Positions 52,426 through 60,172 of a DNA stretch of 64,000 nucleotides are shown piece after piece (the first letter of the stretch is position 1; every line of letters starts with the position of its first letter). Source of the stretch: Streptomyces sp. ITFR-21 (GTDB lineage: Bacteria > Actinomycetota > Actinomycetes > Streptomycetales > Streptomycetaceae); assembly GCF_031844685.1 (NCBI RefSeq), contig NZ_CP134605.1, positions 2,376,001 through 2,440,000 of the forward strand, given 5' to 3'. The position numbers and the translations under genes are program-made. The notes beneath the pieces are model-generated. The model worked only from the letters and a program-made list of their open reading frames with translations, did not search any database and was not told the origin of the DNA.

Positions 52426-53073
52426 ATGACAGGACAAGTTCGCACCGTCGACGGCCGCGTGGCGGGCCGCCGCGGGCAGGCCACTCGGCAGAAGCTGCTG
52501 GACTGCCTCGGCGAGATGCTCGGCACGTCGCCCTACCGCGACGTCAAGGTGATCGACGTCGCCAGGATGGCGGGCACCTCTCCCGCCACGTTCTATCAGT
52601 ACTTCCCCGACGTCGAAGGCGCCGTCCTGGAGCTGGCCGACGAGATGGCCAAGGAGGGGGCGGGGCTGACCGACCTGGTGGCCGGCCGCTCCTGGGCGGG
52701 CAAGGCCGGCGCCCAGACCGCCGGCGAACTCGTCGACGGCTTCTTCTCCTTCTGGCGCAGGAACGACGCCATCCTACGCGTCGTGGACCTGGGCGCCGCC
52801 GAGGGCGACAAGCGGTTCAACAGGATCCGGCTGCGGGTCCTCAACTCGGTGACCGGCTCGCTCACCGACTCCATCAAGGACCTCCAGTCCAAGGGCCGGG
52901 TCGACCAGGAGGTCAGCGCCCCGGCCGTCGCCGGTTCGCTGGTGGCCATGCTGGCCGCGGTCGCCGCGCACCAGAAGGGTTTCACCGGAACCGGCGTCAA
53001 GCAGGCCGAGCTGAAGCCGAACCTGGCGCTGCTGGTGCACCTCGGGGTGACCGGGAAGAAACCGGTGAAGTAG
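52426..53073 (+). CDS. TetR family regulator beside the afsK region
   Basis: 215 aa. The N-terminal HTH (residues about 18-62) contains TRQKLLDCLGEMLGTSPYRD and ARMAGTSPATFYQYFPDVEG. The ligand-binding domain includes DGFFSFWRRNDAILRVVDLG. ATG 52426 has no Shine-Dalgarno; a -10 (TAAACT) seven bases upstream suggests a leaderless mRNA. It is divergent to the VOC gene and 1.35 kb from the kinase start, as in the S. coelicolor afs region as I recall it. Ligand and targets are not deducible. Confidence 0.88.
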   Translation: MTGQVRTVDGRVAGRRGQATRQKLLDCLGEMLGTSPYRDVKVIDVARMAGTSPATFYQYFPDVEGAVLELADEMAKEGAGLTDLVAGRSWAGKAGAQTAGELVDGFFSFWRRNDAILRVVDLGAAEGDKRFNRIRLRVLNSVTGSLTDSIKDLQSKGRVDQEVSAPAVAGSLVAMLAAVAAHQKGFTGTGVKQAELKPNLALLVHLGVTGKKPVK

Positions 53074-53787
53074 GCGGCGCAGCCGGTGGAGCAGCGCGGG
53101 ACGGCCGCCCGCACGGCCGGCTTCCGGCGCCCGGCCCGCCGCCCCATCCGTCCCGGCACCCCCGTGCCGCCTCCGCGTCCCCTTCCTGGCCGTCCCCGTG
53201 CCGCCCGCGTCACCCCGGCTCCCGCCGTCCCGCGGCGCCCGGCAGCCGGTCGTCACGAGCGGACCCCCTGCCGGCAGGCGGCGTACGCGCGGCCCGGCCG
53301 ACCCGGCATCATGTGCGGCATGACCAGCAGCAGCCCGGCTCCGGGCAGGCCGCCGCGCGACGCCTCGTCCCGGCCCCGTTCCCCCGGGTCCGACTCCCCG
53401 GCGCCGCGCCGGCTAAGCCGCGGCGCCGTCCGGTCTCCGTCACCGCCGGCCGCGGTGAGCGCGCCACGGCGGTCGCAGCCGGGCGCCCCGCGCCGGACGA
53501 CGCCCGCCACCCCGTCAGCGCCCTGCGCACCCCCGGTACTTCCGGCGCCCTCGCCGCCCCGGGTTCCGCCGGTCCTGTCCGCCGGGCTGCTCGGCCCGGC
53601 CACGGCCGCGCGCGGGCGCCGCGTCAGCTCCACCCCCGGCCCGTTCGCCAACGCGCCGGCCACGGCCGCGCGCGGGCGCCGCGCGGGCCGACACGCGGCG
53701 GGCTACTGCTCGCCCCACGGATGGGGTTACCTTCCGATACACCACCTTTTCCTTTCGTAAGACAACCCAGGTTTCCAGGAGCTCCGC
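53074..53787. other. 714-base GC-rich spacer with a 27-bp direct repeat
   Basis: No gene is supported; the open frames are Arg/Pro/Ala low-complexity. A 27-base sequence starting CGGCCACGGCCGCGCG is exactly repeated at 53597-53623 and 53657-53683, 60 bases apart. The last 60 bases before 53788 are AT-richer (CACCACCTTTTCCTTTCGTAAG) and likely carry the monooxygenase promoter. Confidence 0.55.
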
Positions 53788-54957
53788 ATGTCCGAGTCCA
53801 CCTCCGCCGACCCCGGTGCCCAGGCGAGCACCGCGGCACCCGAGGCCATCGTCATCGGCGCCGGTCCCGGCGGTCTGGCCGCGGCGGCGGCACTGCGGCA
53901 ACGGGGCCTGCGCCCGCTGGTGCTGGAGCGCGCGGACCACCTCGGGGCGTCCTGGCGCCAGCACTACGACCGGCTCCACCTGCACACCACCCGGCGGCTG
54001 TCCTCGCTGCCGGGGCTGCCCATCCCCCGGGCGTACGGGCGCTGGGTCGGGCGGGACGACGTCGTGCGGTACCTGGAGCGCTACGCCGAGCACCACGACC
54101 TCGACATAGCGACCGGCATCGAGGTGACCCGGGTGGAGAGGGCCGGCTCCGGCTGGTCGCTGCCGGCGACCGGCGGCCGGGTGCTGACCTCTCCGGTGGT
54201 CGTGGTGGCGACCGGCCACAACCACACGCCGTACATACCCGACTGGCCGGGACGAAACACCTTCCCCGGCGATCTTCTGCACGCCTCGGGCTACCGCAAC
54301 GCGGCCCCGTACGCCGGGCGGGACGTGCTGGTGGTCGGCGTCGGCAACACGGGCGCCGAAGTGGCCGTGGACCTGGCCGAGGGAGGGGCCGCCCGGGTCC
54401 GGCTGGCGGTGCGCACGCCGCCGCACATCATGCGCCGCTCCACCGCGGGCTGGCCCGCGCAGGCCAGCGGCATCCTGGTCCGGCGGCTGCCGGCCGGGCT
54501 GGTGGACCGGCTGGCCCCGTACATCGAGCGGCTGAGCGTGCCCGACCTGTCCGGGTACGGTATGCCCCGGCCGGACACGGGGCTGTACGCGCGGGTGCTG
54601 GACGGGGCGATCCCGGTGCAGGACGTCGGCCTGATCGCGGCGGTGCGGTCCCGCCGGGTCGAACCGGTCGCCGCCGTCGAGCGGTTGGACGGCGACAAGG
54701 TGCGGCTCGCCGACGGCACCGGCATCAGTCCCGAGGTGATCATCGCCGCGACCGGCTACCGGCGCGGGCTCGAACCGCTCGTCGGCCACCTCGGCGTGCT
54801 CGACGGCCGCGGGCGGCCGGTGGTACACGGCGCAAGGACGCCGCCGGACGCGCCCGGCCTGTACTTCACCGGATTCACCAACCCGATCAGCGGGATGCTC
54901 CGGGAACTGGCCATCGACGCCCGGAAGATCGCACAGGCGGCCGCCCGGCTGGGCTGA
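53788..54957 (+). CDS. FAD/NAD(P)-dependent monooxygenase-like oxidoreductase
   Basis: 389 aa, flavin-containing monooxygenase type. The N-terminal FAD-binding GxGxxG is in IVIGAGPGGLAAAAALRQRG; the second, NADPH-binding, dinucleotide motif is VLVVGVGNTGAEVAVDLAEG. ATGHNHTPYIPDWPG and IIAATGY flank the family's ATG/GY positions. ATG 53788 has AGGAG 7 bases upstream. The exact FxGxxxHxxxY fingerprint is not intact (FPGDLLHASGYRN), so the substrate class is uncertain. Confidence 0.87.
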   Translation: MSESTSADPGAQASTAAPEAIVIGAGPGGLAAAAALRQRGLRPLVLERADHLGASWRQHYDRLHLHTTRRLSSLPGLPIPRAYGRWVGRDDVVRYLERYAEHHDLDIATGIEVTRVERAGSGWSLPATGGRVLTSPVVVVATGHNHTPYIPDWPGRNTFPGDLLHASGYRNAAPYAGRDVLVVGVGNTGAEVAVDLAEGGAARVRLAVRTPPHIMRRSTAGWPAQASGILVRRLPAGLVDRLAPYIERLSVPDLSGYGMPRPDTGLYARVLDGAIPVQDVGLIAAVRSRRVEPVAAVERLDGDKVRLADGTGISPEVIIAATGYRRGLEPLVGHLGVLDGRGRPVVHGARTPPDAPGLYFTGFTNPISGMLRELAIDARKIAQAAARLG

Positions 54958-55015
54958 GCGACCGGCAGGGCCGAGCCGCCGGACCGACCGGGCGCCCCGC
55001 CGGTCCCGTGGGCGG

Positions 55016-55050
55016 CGGGTGGGTGAGCAGCCTCGCCGCTCACCCGCCCG
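55016..55050. terminator. Bidirectional terminator
   Basis: CGGGTGGGTGAGC (55016-55028) pairs with GCTCACCCGCCCG (55038-55050), 12 of 13 bp plus one G:T, 9-base loop, between the convergent monooxygenase and MFS genes. Confidence 0.75.
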
Positions 55051-55096
55051 GGTGAATCCGGGCGTCACCCGGAACGGCCGCCGGTGCGCCGCGCGT

Positions 55097-56425
55097 TCAC
55101 CCGACGACCGCCAGCGCGGGAACGGCGACCGGCCGGCGGCGGATGACCAGGGACATCAGCGCGGCTATCGCGCACAACGCGCCGGCGGAATACCAGACGA
55201 GGTCGTACGAACCGAACGTGTCCCGCACCACGCCGCCGAGGTAGGCGACCGCGGCGGCACCGATCTGATGGGCGGCCAGCACCCAGCCGAAGACGATGGC
55301 GCCGCTGTCTCCGTAGTGCTCGCGGCACAGCGCGATGGTCGGCGGCACGGTGGCCACCCAGTCCAGGCCGTAGAAGACGATGAAGAGCACCATCGGCGGA
55401 TGGATGCTGTCGCCGAGCAGCACGGGGAGGAACATCAGCGACAGTCCGCGCAGTCCGTAGTAGATCGCGAGCAGCCGCCGGGGCGACAGGCGGTCGGTGA
55501 ACCAGCCCGAGGCCACCGTGCCCGCGATGTCGAACACCCCGATCACGGCGAGCAGCGAGGCCGCGGTGGTGACCGGCAGCCCGTGGTCGTGGGCGGCGGG
55601 CACGAAGTGGGTCTTCACCAGGCCGTTGGTCGACGCGCCGCAGATCGCGAAGGTGCCGGCCAGTAGCCAGAAGGTGCTGGTGCGCGCCGCCTCCCGCAGC
55701 GCACGCAGCGTCCGTCCGGCGGCGCCGACGACCGGTGGCGGCTTCGGCACGAACCGCGCCGCGCCGTAGGGTGCCAGACCCACGTCCGCCGGGTGGTCCC
55801 GCAGCAGGAACCAGACGAACGGCACGACCGCGACCGCCGCGACCGCCACCGTCAGGGCGGCCGGCCGCCAGCCGTGGTGCTCGGTGATCCAGGAGAGCAG
55901 CGGCAGGAACACCAGCTGCCCCGCCGCGCCGCCCGCGGTGAGGATGCCGGTGACCAGGCCGCGGCGGGCCTCGAACCACCGGTTGGTGACGGTCGCGGCG
56001 AAGGCGAGCGCCATCGAACCGCTGCCGAGGCCAACCAGCACGCCCCAGCAGACGACGAGCTGCCAGCTCTGGGTCATCCGCACGGTCAGCGCGGAGCCGA
56101 CCGCGATAATGAGCAGGGCGCCGGCGACGACCCGCCGGATGCCGAAGCGGTCCATCAGGGCGGCGGCGAAGGGCGCGGTCAGCCCGTAGAGCGCCAGGTT
56201 GACGGAGACCGCGAAGCCGATCATGCCCCGGGACCAGCCGAACTCGGTGTGCAGCGGGTCGATCAGCAGACCGGGCAAAGAGGCGAAGGCCGCGGCGCCG
56301 ATGATCGTCACGAAGGTGATGGCGGCGACCGCCCACGCGCGGTGCACGCCCAGGCGCGGGCGGTCGGCGGGAGGGGCGGGGAGGTCGCCGGCGGCCGGCG
56401 CGGAGGGTGGGGATATCTGCGTCAC
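55097..56425 (-). CDS. MFS transporter (12 TM)
   Basis: 442 aa, about 12 hydrophobic segments. The loop after TM2 (FAAALMDRFGIRRVVAGALL) is the MFS motif A position. SWSRGMIGFAV-like and GLGSGSMALAFAATVTNRWF regions suggest the oxalate/formate or monocarboxylate-type branch; substrate unknown. GTG 56425 has GGAG about 10 bases upstream. It is divergent from a GlxA-type AraC gene with a 71-base spacer that contains a GTGGCC-CAGT-GGCCAC operator candidate, so the AraC protein probably controls it. Confidence 0.85.
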   Translation of the reverse strand: MTQISPPSAPAAGDLPAPPADRPRLGVHRAWAVAAITFVTIIGAAAFASLPGLLIDPLHTEFGWSRGMIGFAVSVNLALYGLTAPFAAALMDRFGIRRVVAGALLIIAVGSALTVRMTQSWQLVVCWGVLVGLGSGSMALAFAATVTNRWFEARRGLVTGILTAGGAAGQLVFLPLLSWITEHHGWRPAALTVAVAAVAVVPFVWFLLRDHPADVGLAPYGAARFVPKPPPVVGAAGRTLRALREAARTSTFWLLAGTFAICGASTNGLVKTHFVPAAHDHGLPVTTAASLLAVIGVFDIAGTVASGWFTDRLSPRRLLAIYYGLRGLSLMFLPVLLGDSIHPPMVLFIVFYGLDWVATVPPTIALCREHYGDSGAIVFGWVLAAHQIGAAAVAYLGGVVRDTFGSYDLVWYSAGALCAIAALMSLVIRRRPVAVPALAVVG

Positions 56426-56461
56426 ATGATCAGTCTCCGGGCGGGGAGGCAGGTTGGACGA

Positions 56462-56477
56462 GTGGCCCAGTGGCCAC
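56462..56477. promoter_or_regulatory. Operator candidate between MFS and AraC genes
   Basis: GTGGCC-CAGT-GGCCAC, perfect 6-bp arms, centred in the 71-base divergent spacer. AAGAAT (56485-56490) could be the -10 of the plus-strand gene, again predicting a leaderless start at 56497. Confidence 0.5.
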
Positions 56478-56496
56478 GGTATGCAAGAATCGGGCC

Positions 56497-57522
56497 ATGA
56501 CGCGGTCCGAGGCGTGCCGCCCGGCCGGCGGCGTCTTCCGGCACCCGGGACGCCACCGGGTCGCCGTCTTCGTCCTCGGCGGCGTGATCCCCCTCGAACT
56601 GGGCATCCCGCTGCGGATCTTCGGCACCGCCACCGGCACGGAGGACGGCGCCGAGCTGTACGAGGTGGTGACGTGCAGTCTGGCGGCCGGTGAGGTGCCG
56701 ACCGCCGCCGATTTCCCGATCGTGGTCGCGCACGGCCTCGAAGCACTCGCCGAGGCGGACACCGTGGTGGTGCCGGCCTCGCACGAGCCCGTGTCGGTCT
56801 ACGCCGAGGGCCGGCTGTCCGCGCCCCTGGCCGCCGCCTTCGCCGCGATCCGGCCGGGAACCCGCGTGGTGTCGATCTGCACCGGGGCCTTCGTGCTGGC
56901 CGCCGCCGGGCTGCTCGACGACCGGCCCGCCACCACCCACTGGCTGAGCACCGACCGCTTCCAACGGCTGTTCCCGCGGACCAGGGTCGACCCGGACGTG
57001 CTCTACGTGGACGACGGCGACGTGCTGACCTCGGCGGGGGTGGCGGCCGGGATGGACCTGTGCCTGCACATCGTGCGCCGGGACTTCGGCGCGGCGGTGG
57101 CCAACGGGGTGGCCCGCCGGACGGTCGTGCCGCCGCACCGGGAGGGCGGCCAGGCCCAGTACGTCCGCCGCCCGCTGCCCGAGCCCCGGATGGCCGGCAC
57201 CGAACAGGCCCGCGCCTGGGCCCTGGACCGGCTGGAGCAGCCGCTGACCCTGCGGCAGCTGGCCGAGCGCGAGTCGATGAGCGTGCGGACCTTCACCCGG
57301 CGTTTCCGCGAGGAGGTCGGGCTCAGCCCCGGGCGGTGGCTGACCCAGCAGCGGGTCGAGCGGGCCCGGCAGCTGCTGGAGTCCACCGACCTCGGTGTGG
57401 ACCAGATCGCCCGCCAGTCCGGCTTCGGGACCGGCGCCTCGATGCGGCAGCACCTCCAAGTGGCGCTGGGCGTCTCCCCGTCGGCCTACCGCCGCACCTT
57501 CCACACCTCGGCCCGCGGCTGA
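56497..57522 (+). CDS. GlxA-type AraC regulator (DJ-1/PfpI plus HTH)
   Basis: 341 aa. The N-terminal class-I amidotransferase-like sensor domain (residues about 18-190) has the nucleophile-elbow region VSICTGAFVLAAAGLLDDRP. The C-terminal AraC DNA-binding domain (about 235-335) holds two HTHs: LRQLAERESMSVRTFTRRFR and VDQIARQSGFGTGASMRQHL. ATG 56497 is preferred to an in-frame ATG 90 bases upstream because it avoids the divergent MFS gene. It probably senses a small molecule and controls the MFS gene. Confidence 0.87.
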   Translation: MTRSEACRPAGGVFRHPGRHRVAVFVLGGVIPLELGIPLRIFGTATGTEDGAELYEVVTCSLAAGEVPTAADFPIVVAHGLEALAEADTVVVPASHEPVSVYAEGRLSAPLAAAFAAIRPGTRVVSICTGAFVLAAAGLLDDRPATTHWLSTDRFQRLFPRTRVDPDVLYVDDGDVLTSAGVAAGMDLCLHIVRRDFGAAVANGVARRTVVPPHREGGQAQYVRRPLPEPRMAGTEQARAWALDRLEQPLTLRQLAERESMSVRTFTRRFREEVGLSPGRWLTQQRVERARQLLESTDLGVDQIARQSGFGTGASMRQHLQVALGVSPSAYRRTFHTSARG

Positions 57523-57537
57523 CGGCCGGGGCCGAGC

Positions 57538-57560
57538 GGCCCGCGCCCGGGGCGCGGGCC
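57538..57560. terminator. Bidirectional terminator
   Basis: GGCCCGCGCC (57538-57547) pairs with GGCGCGGGCC (57551-57560), a 10-bp stem with a 3-base loop, between convergent genes ending at 57522 and 57586. Confidence 0.75.
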
Positions 57561-57585
57561 CGCGGCGGAGCGGGATCAGGTCGGA

Positions 57586-57999
57586 TCAGGTCAGGGCCGC
57601 GGCGGCGGCGCGGTCGACCTCGCACCAGATGTGCTTGCCGGTGCCCTCGGAATGCCACCCCCAGCGGTCGGCGAGGCCGTCGACGAGCTCCAGACCGCGA
57701 CCGCCGGTGTCGTCGCGCCGGGCGTGGCGGGGTGCCGGGGGCAGCCCGCTGTTGTCGGCGACCTCGACCCGTACGGGGGCGGCGGGGGCGGTCGGGAAGA
57801 GCATCCGCAGTACGGCCGGACAGCCGGTGTGCACCACCGCGTTGGTGACCAGTTCCGAGATGAGCAGGATCAGCGTCTCGGCCATCGGCTCATCGGCGCC
57901 TATACCGCAGCCCACCAGCCGCGACCGGGCCCAACGGCGAGCGCGCCCCACCTCCGCGGGGTCGACGCCGATCTCCAGCTGAACCTGAAGCACCTGCAC
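57586..57999 (-). CDS. RsbW-like ATP-binding protein
   Basis: 137 aa GHKL/HATPase domain: N-box ISELVTNAVVHTGC, G1-type VEVADNSGLPP, G2-type GGRGLELVDGLADRWGW. Streptomyces has dozens of such small proteins that act as anti-sigma or anti-anti-sigma kinases. A STAS-domain gene (58961) and a sigma-like gene (59597) lie within 2 kb, but they are not adjacent, so direct partnership is inference. The start is GTG 57999, with GGATGG about 13 bases upstream. Confidence 0.8.
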   Translation of the reverse strand: MQVLQVQLEIGVDPAEVGRARRWARSRLVGCGIGADEPMAETLILLISELVTNAVVHTGCPAVLRMLFPTAPAAPVRVEVADNSGLPPAPRHARRDDTGGRGLELVDGLADRWGWHSEGTGKHIWCEVDRAAAAALT

Positions 58000-58398
58000 T
58001 GTTCACACCATCCGAACCGGCGGCCATGAGACCTCACGGGAGCCCGACGTCACCGTACGTGACTCTGGCTTCACACAGCATGATCGACCTACAGTCACAC
58101 CGCCAAGCGCCTCGGGCATGTTCCGGCGCGGGCGGGCGTGCGTGCGACGTTCGGTACGGCGCGGCGGCCGAAGCGCGCGCCCATGGTCGTTCTCCGCCCG
58201 GCTCGGCCGGGCGGCACCATGAGAACTCCCTGAACACGCACGCACCCGATGGAGCGTACCCGAGGTGTCCGCCGACTCCACCGCGTAACAAGTCACGCAT
58301 CGGACACGACGCCGTGCGGACGCTCCGTAACCGGCGCCCGAACAGCCCGACACGCCGCCCGCCGGGAGCCGGCTTGACCCCCGCCGGCCCCTGGTGGA
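58000..58398. other. 399-base spacer upstream of the RsbW-like gene
   Basis: No convincing gene; an Arg-rich frame on the minus strand lacks codon bias. It is locally AT-richer than the flanks and should contain the RsbW-like gene's promoter. Confidence 0.4.
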
Positions 58399-58917
58399 CT
58401 ACCGATACCCGGCGAACACCCCATATGCCTCGGCGTCGAAGAGCACGAAGCGGACCTCCGCCACGGACGTGGGGGTTTCCCGCACCGTCTTGACGGCGAT
58501 CCGCGCGGCGTCCTCCATCGGCCAGCCGTAGGCCCCCGTGGAGACCGCCGGGAAGGCGACGCCGGTGGCGCCCAGTTCATCGGCGACGCGCAGGGACTCG
58601 CGGTAGCAGGAGGCCAGCAGCCCGGAGAGGTCGCGGTCCGGCCGCCAGACCGGCCCGACGGTGTGGATCACCCACCGGGCGGCCAGCCGGCCGGCGGTGG
58701 TGGCGACCGCCTGGCCGGCGGGCAGCCCCGAGGCGTAGGGGCCGGCGCGCAGTTCCCGGCAGGCGGCGAGGATCTCCGGGCCGCCCGCGCGGTGGACGGC
58801 GCCGTCGACTCCGCCGCCGCCCAGCAGCGAGGAGTTGGCCGCGTTGACGACAACGTCCACCCGCTGCTCGGTGACGTCGCCCCGGACGAAGGTGAGACGG
58901 GACACGGAACCGGACAT
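58399..58917 (-). CDS. Macro-domain protein
   Basis: 172 aa single macro domain: RGDVTEQRVDVVVNAANSSL, GGGGVDGAVHRAGGPEI, and VAFPAVSTGAYGWPMEDAAR. All ADP-ribose-binding loops are intact, so it probably binds or hydrolyses ADP-ribose or O-acetyl-ADP-ribose. ATG 58917 starts MSGSVSRLTFVRGDV. It is 43 bases downstream of the STAS gene on the same strand. The DraG-like gene at 33320 is another ADP-ribose enzyme but not adjacent. Confidence 0.93.
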   Translation of the reverse strand: MSGSVSRLTFVRGDVTEQRVDVVVNAANSSLLGGGGVDGAVHRAGGPEILAACRELRAGPYASGLPAGQAVATTAGRLAARWVIHTVGPVWRPDRDLSGLLASCYRESLRVADELGATGVAFPAVSTGAYGWPMEDAARIAVKTVRETPTSVAEVRFVLFDAEAYGVFAGYR

Positions 58918-58960
58918 GGGGCCAGCGTAGTCAGGGCGCCGGAGCCGGTCAGTCAGACGG

Positions 58961-59332
58961 TCAGGCCGACAGCGGCCGGGCGGTGTCGTCGGTGGCCGCC
59001 GCGAGGTCGGGGAAGACCTCGAACAACCGGCGTACGCCCAGCGCGGCCAGCACCCGGTCGACGTGCGACCCCTCACCGCCGCCGGCGGCCGCCGGAAGGA
59101 CCACCCGCAGCCGGCCGGCACAGGAGCGCATCAGGCGGCGGGCGCCGATCAGCACGCCCACTCCGCTGGAGTCGCAGAAACGTACCTCGGCCAGATCGAG
59201 TACGAGACTGCGGCGACCGTCCGCGACCGCTTCATGGACCTTCTGCCGGACCGCCGGTGACGAGATCAGATCCATTTCGCCCGCGACCTTCACCACCGCC
59301 CAGCCGTCCTGCTCGGCCCGGGTCACCAGCAT
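58961..59332 (-). CDS. STAS-domain anti-sigma factor antagonist
   Basis: 123 aa. GWAVVKVAGEMDLISSPAVR is the SpoIIAA-like N-terminus; the phosphorylatable Ser is in CDSSGVGVLIGARRLM. ATG 59332 has GAGGTGGGG 4-12 bases upstream. It is divergent from the sigma-factor gene across 264 bases. Partner kinases could include the RsbW-like protein at 57586. Confidence 0.9.
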   Translation of the reverse strand: MLVTRAEQDGWAVVKVAGEMDLISSPAVRQKVHEAVADGRRSLVLDLAEVRFCDSSGVGVLIGARRLMRSCAGRLRVVLPAAAGGGEGSHVDRVLAALGVRRLFEVFPDLAAATDDTARPLSA

Positions 59333-59596
59333 GGGTCCCCACCTCGCCTCGCCATCGGCTGCCGCATCGTCGTCTCCAGGACCCTATGCCCGTTCTCAGT
59401 CGTAACTCTGCATTCTTGCGGTCACACCCCGATAACAGACAGACAAAAGCGATCACACAGGGTGCCAGGTTGCGGCAAAGCGGCGTGCGCCGTCGCACCC
59501 GGCCGGTACCGTCGATGGACGAGCGCAGTCGTACGAACCGAAGACACGCCGCAACCGTCGGTGTCAGACGGCCGGACGAGCCGAAGGGGCCGGGAG

Positions 59597-60172
59597 ATGG
59601 CAACACCCGCACCACCGCGCTGGGACCGCAGGATGCAGCAGCGGCTGGCGCGGGGCGAGGCGGCGGCGCTCGGCGAGCTGTACGACCGCTACGCCTCGCT
59701 GGTGCGCGGTCTGGCACACCGGGTGATGGACGACGACGACGCGGCCGACCTGATCACCCGCGAGGTGTTCGGCTACATATGGGAGAACCCGGACGCCTTC
59801 GAGCCGCGGCGGGGCTCGCTGCGCTCGTGGATCGCGTCGCTCACCCAGCGGCACGCGGTGCACCACCTGCGGCAGCACGAAAGCCGCGGCCGGTCCACGG
59901 CGTCCGAGGTGGAGGCCCGGGTCCGCGAGGCGAACACCGCGGCGCGGGCGGACTTCATCGTGACCTCGATGCCGGCGCCGCTGCGGGCCGCGCTCGAACT
60001 CGCCTACCGCGAGCGGATGGACTACCGGGCGACCGCCGCCGACCTCGGGGTCAGCGAGGACGAGGCGCGCCGACGGCTGCGGCTCGGCCTCCAGCTGCTG
60101 TCCAGCGCGATGGAGCCCGGCGCGCGCCAGGACGAGGCGCTGGACCCGCGTACCGGGCGAGGCCGCAGGTGA
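59597..60172 (+). CDS. ECF-like sigma factor
   Basis: 191 aa. The sigma2 region is LGELYDRYASLVRGLAHRVM and DLITREVFGYIWENPDAFEP with the RGSLRSWIASLTQRHAV turn; the sigma4 HTH is MDYRATAADLGVSEDEARRR. Its GTGA overlap with the downstream zinc-finger gene marks a sigma/anti-sigma pair. ATG 59597 has AAGGGG upstream. It controls an unknown regulon, released when the anti-sigma loses its zinc or partner. Confidence 0.85.
   Translation: MATPAPPRWDRRMQQRLARGEAAALGELYDRYASLVRGLAHRVMDDDDAADLITREVFGYIWENPDAFEPRRGSLRSWIASLTQRHAVHHLRQHESRGRSTASEVEARVREANTAARADFIVTSMPAPLRAALELAYRERMDYRATAADLGVSEDEARRRLRLGLQLLSSAMEPGARQDEALDPRTGRGRR

Noticed and set aside
53086-53760. A 224-residue frame upstream of the monooxygenase
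   Set aside because: Low-complexity Arg/Pro/Ala sequence, no Shine-Dalgarno, contains the 27-bp repeat; no coding bias.
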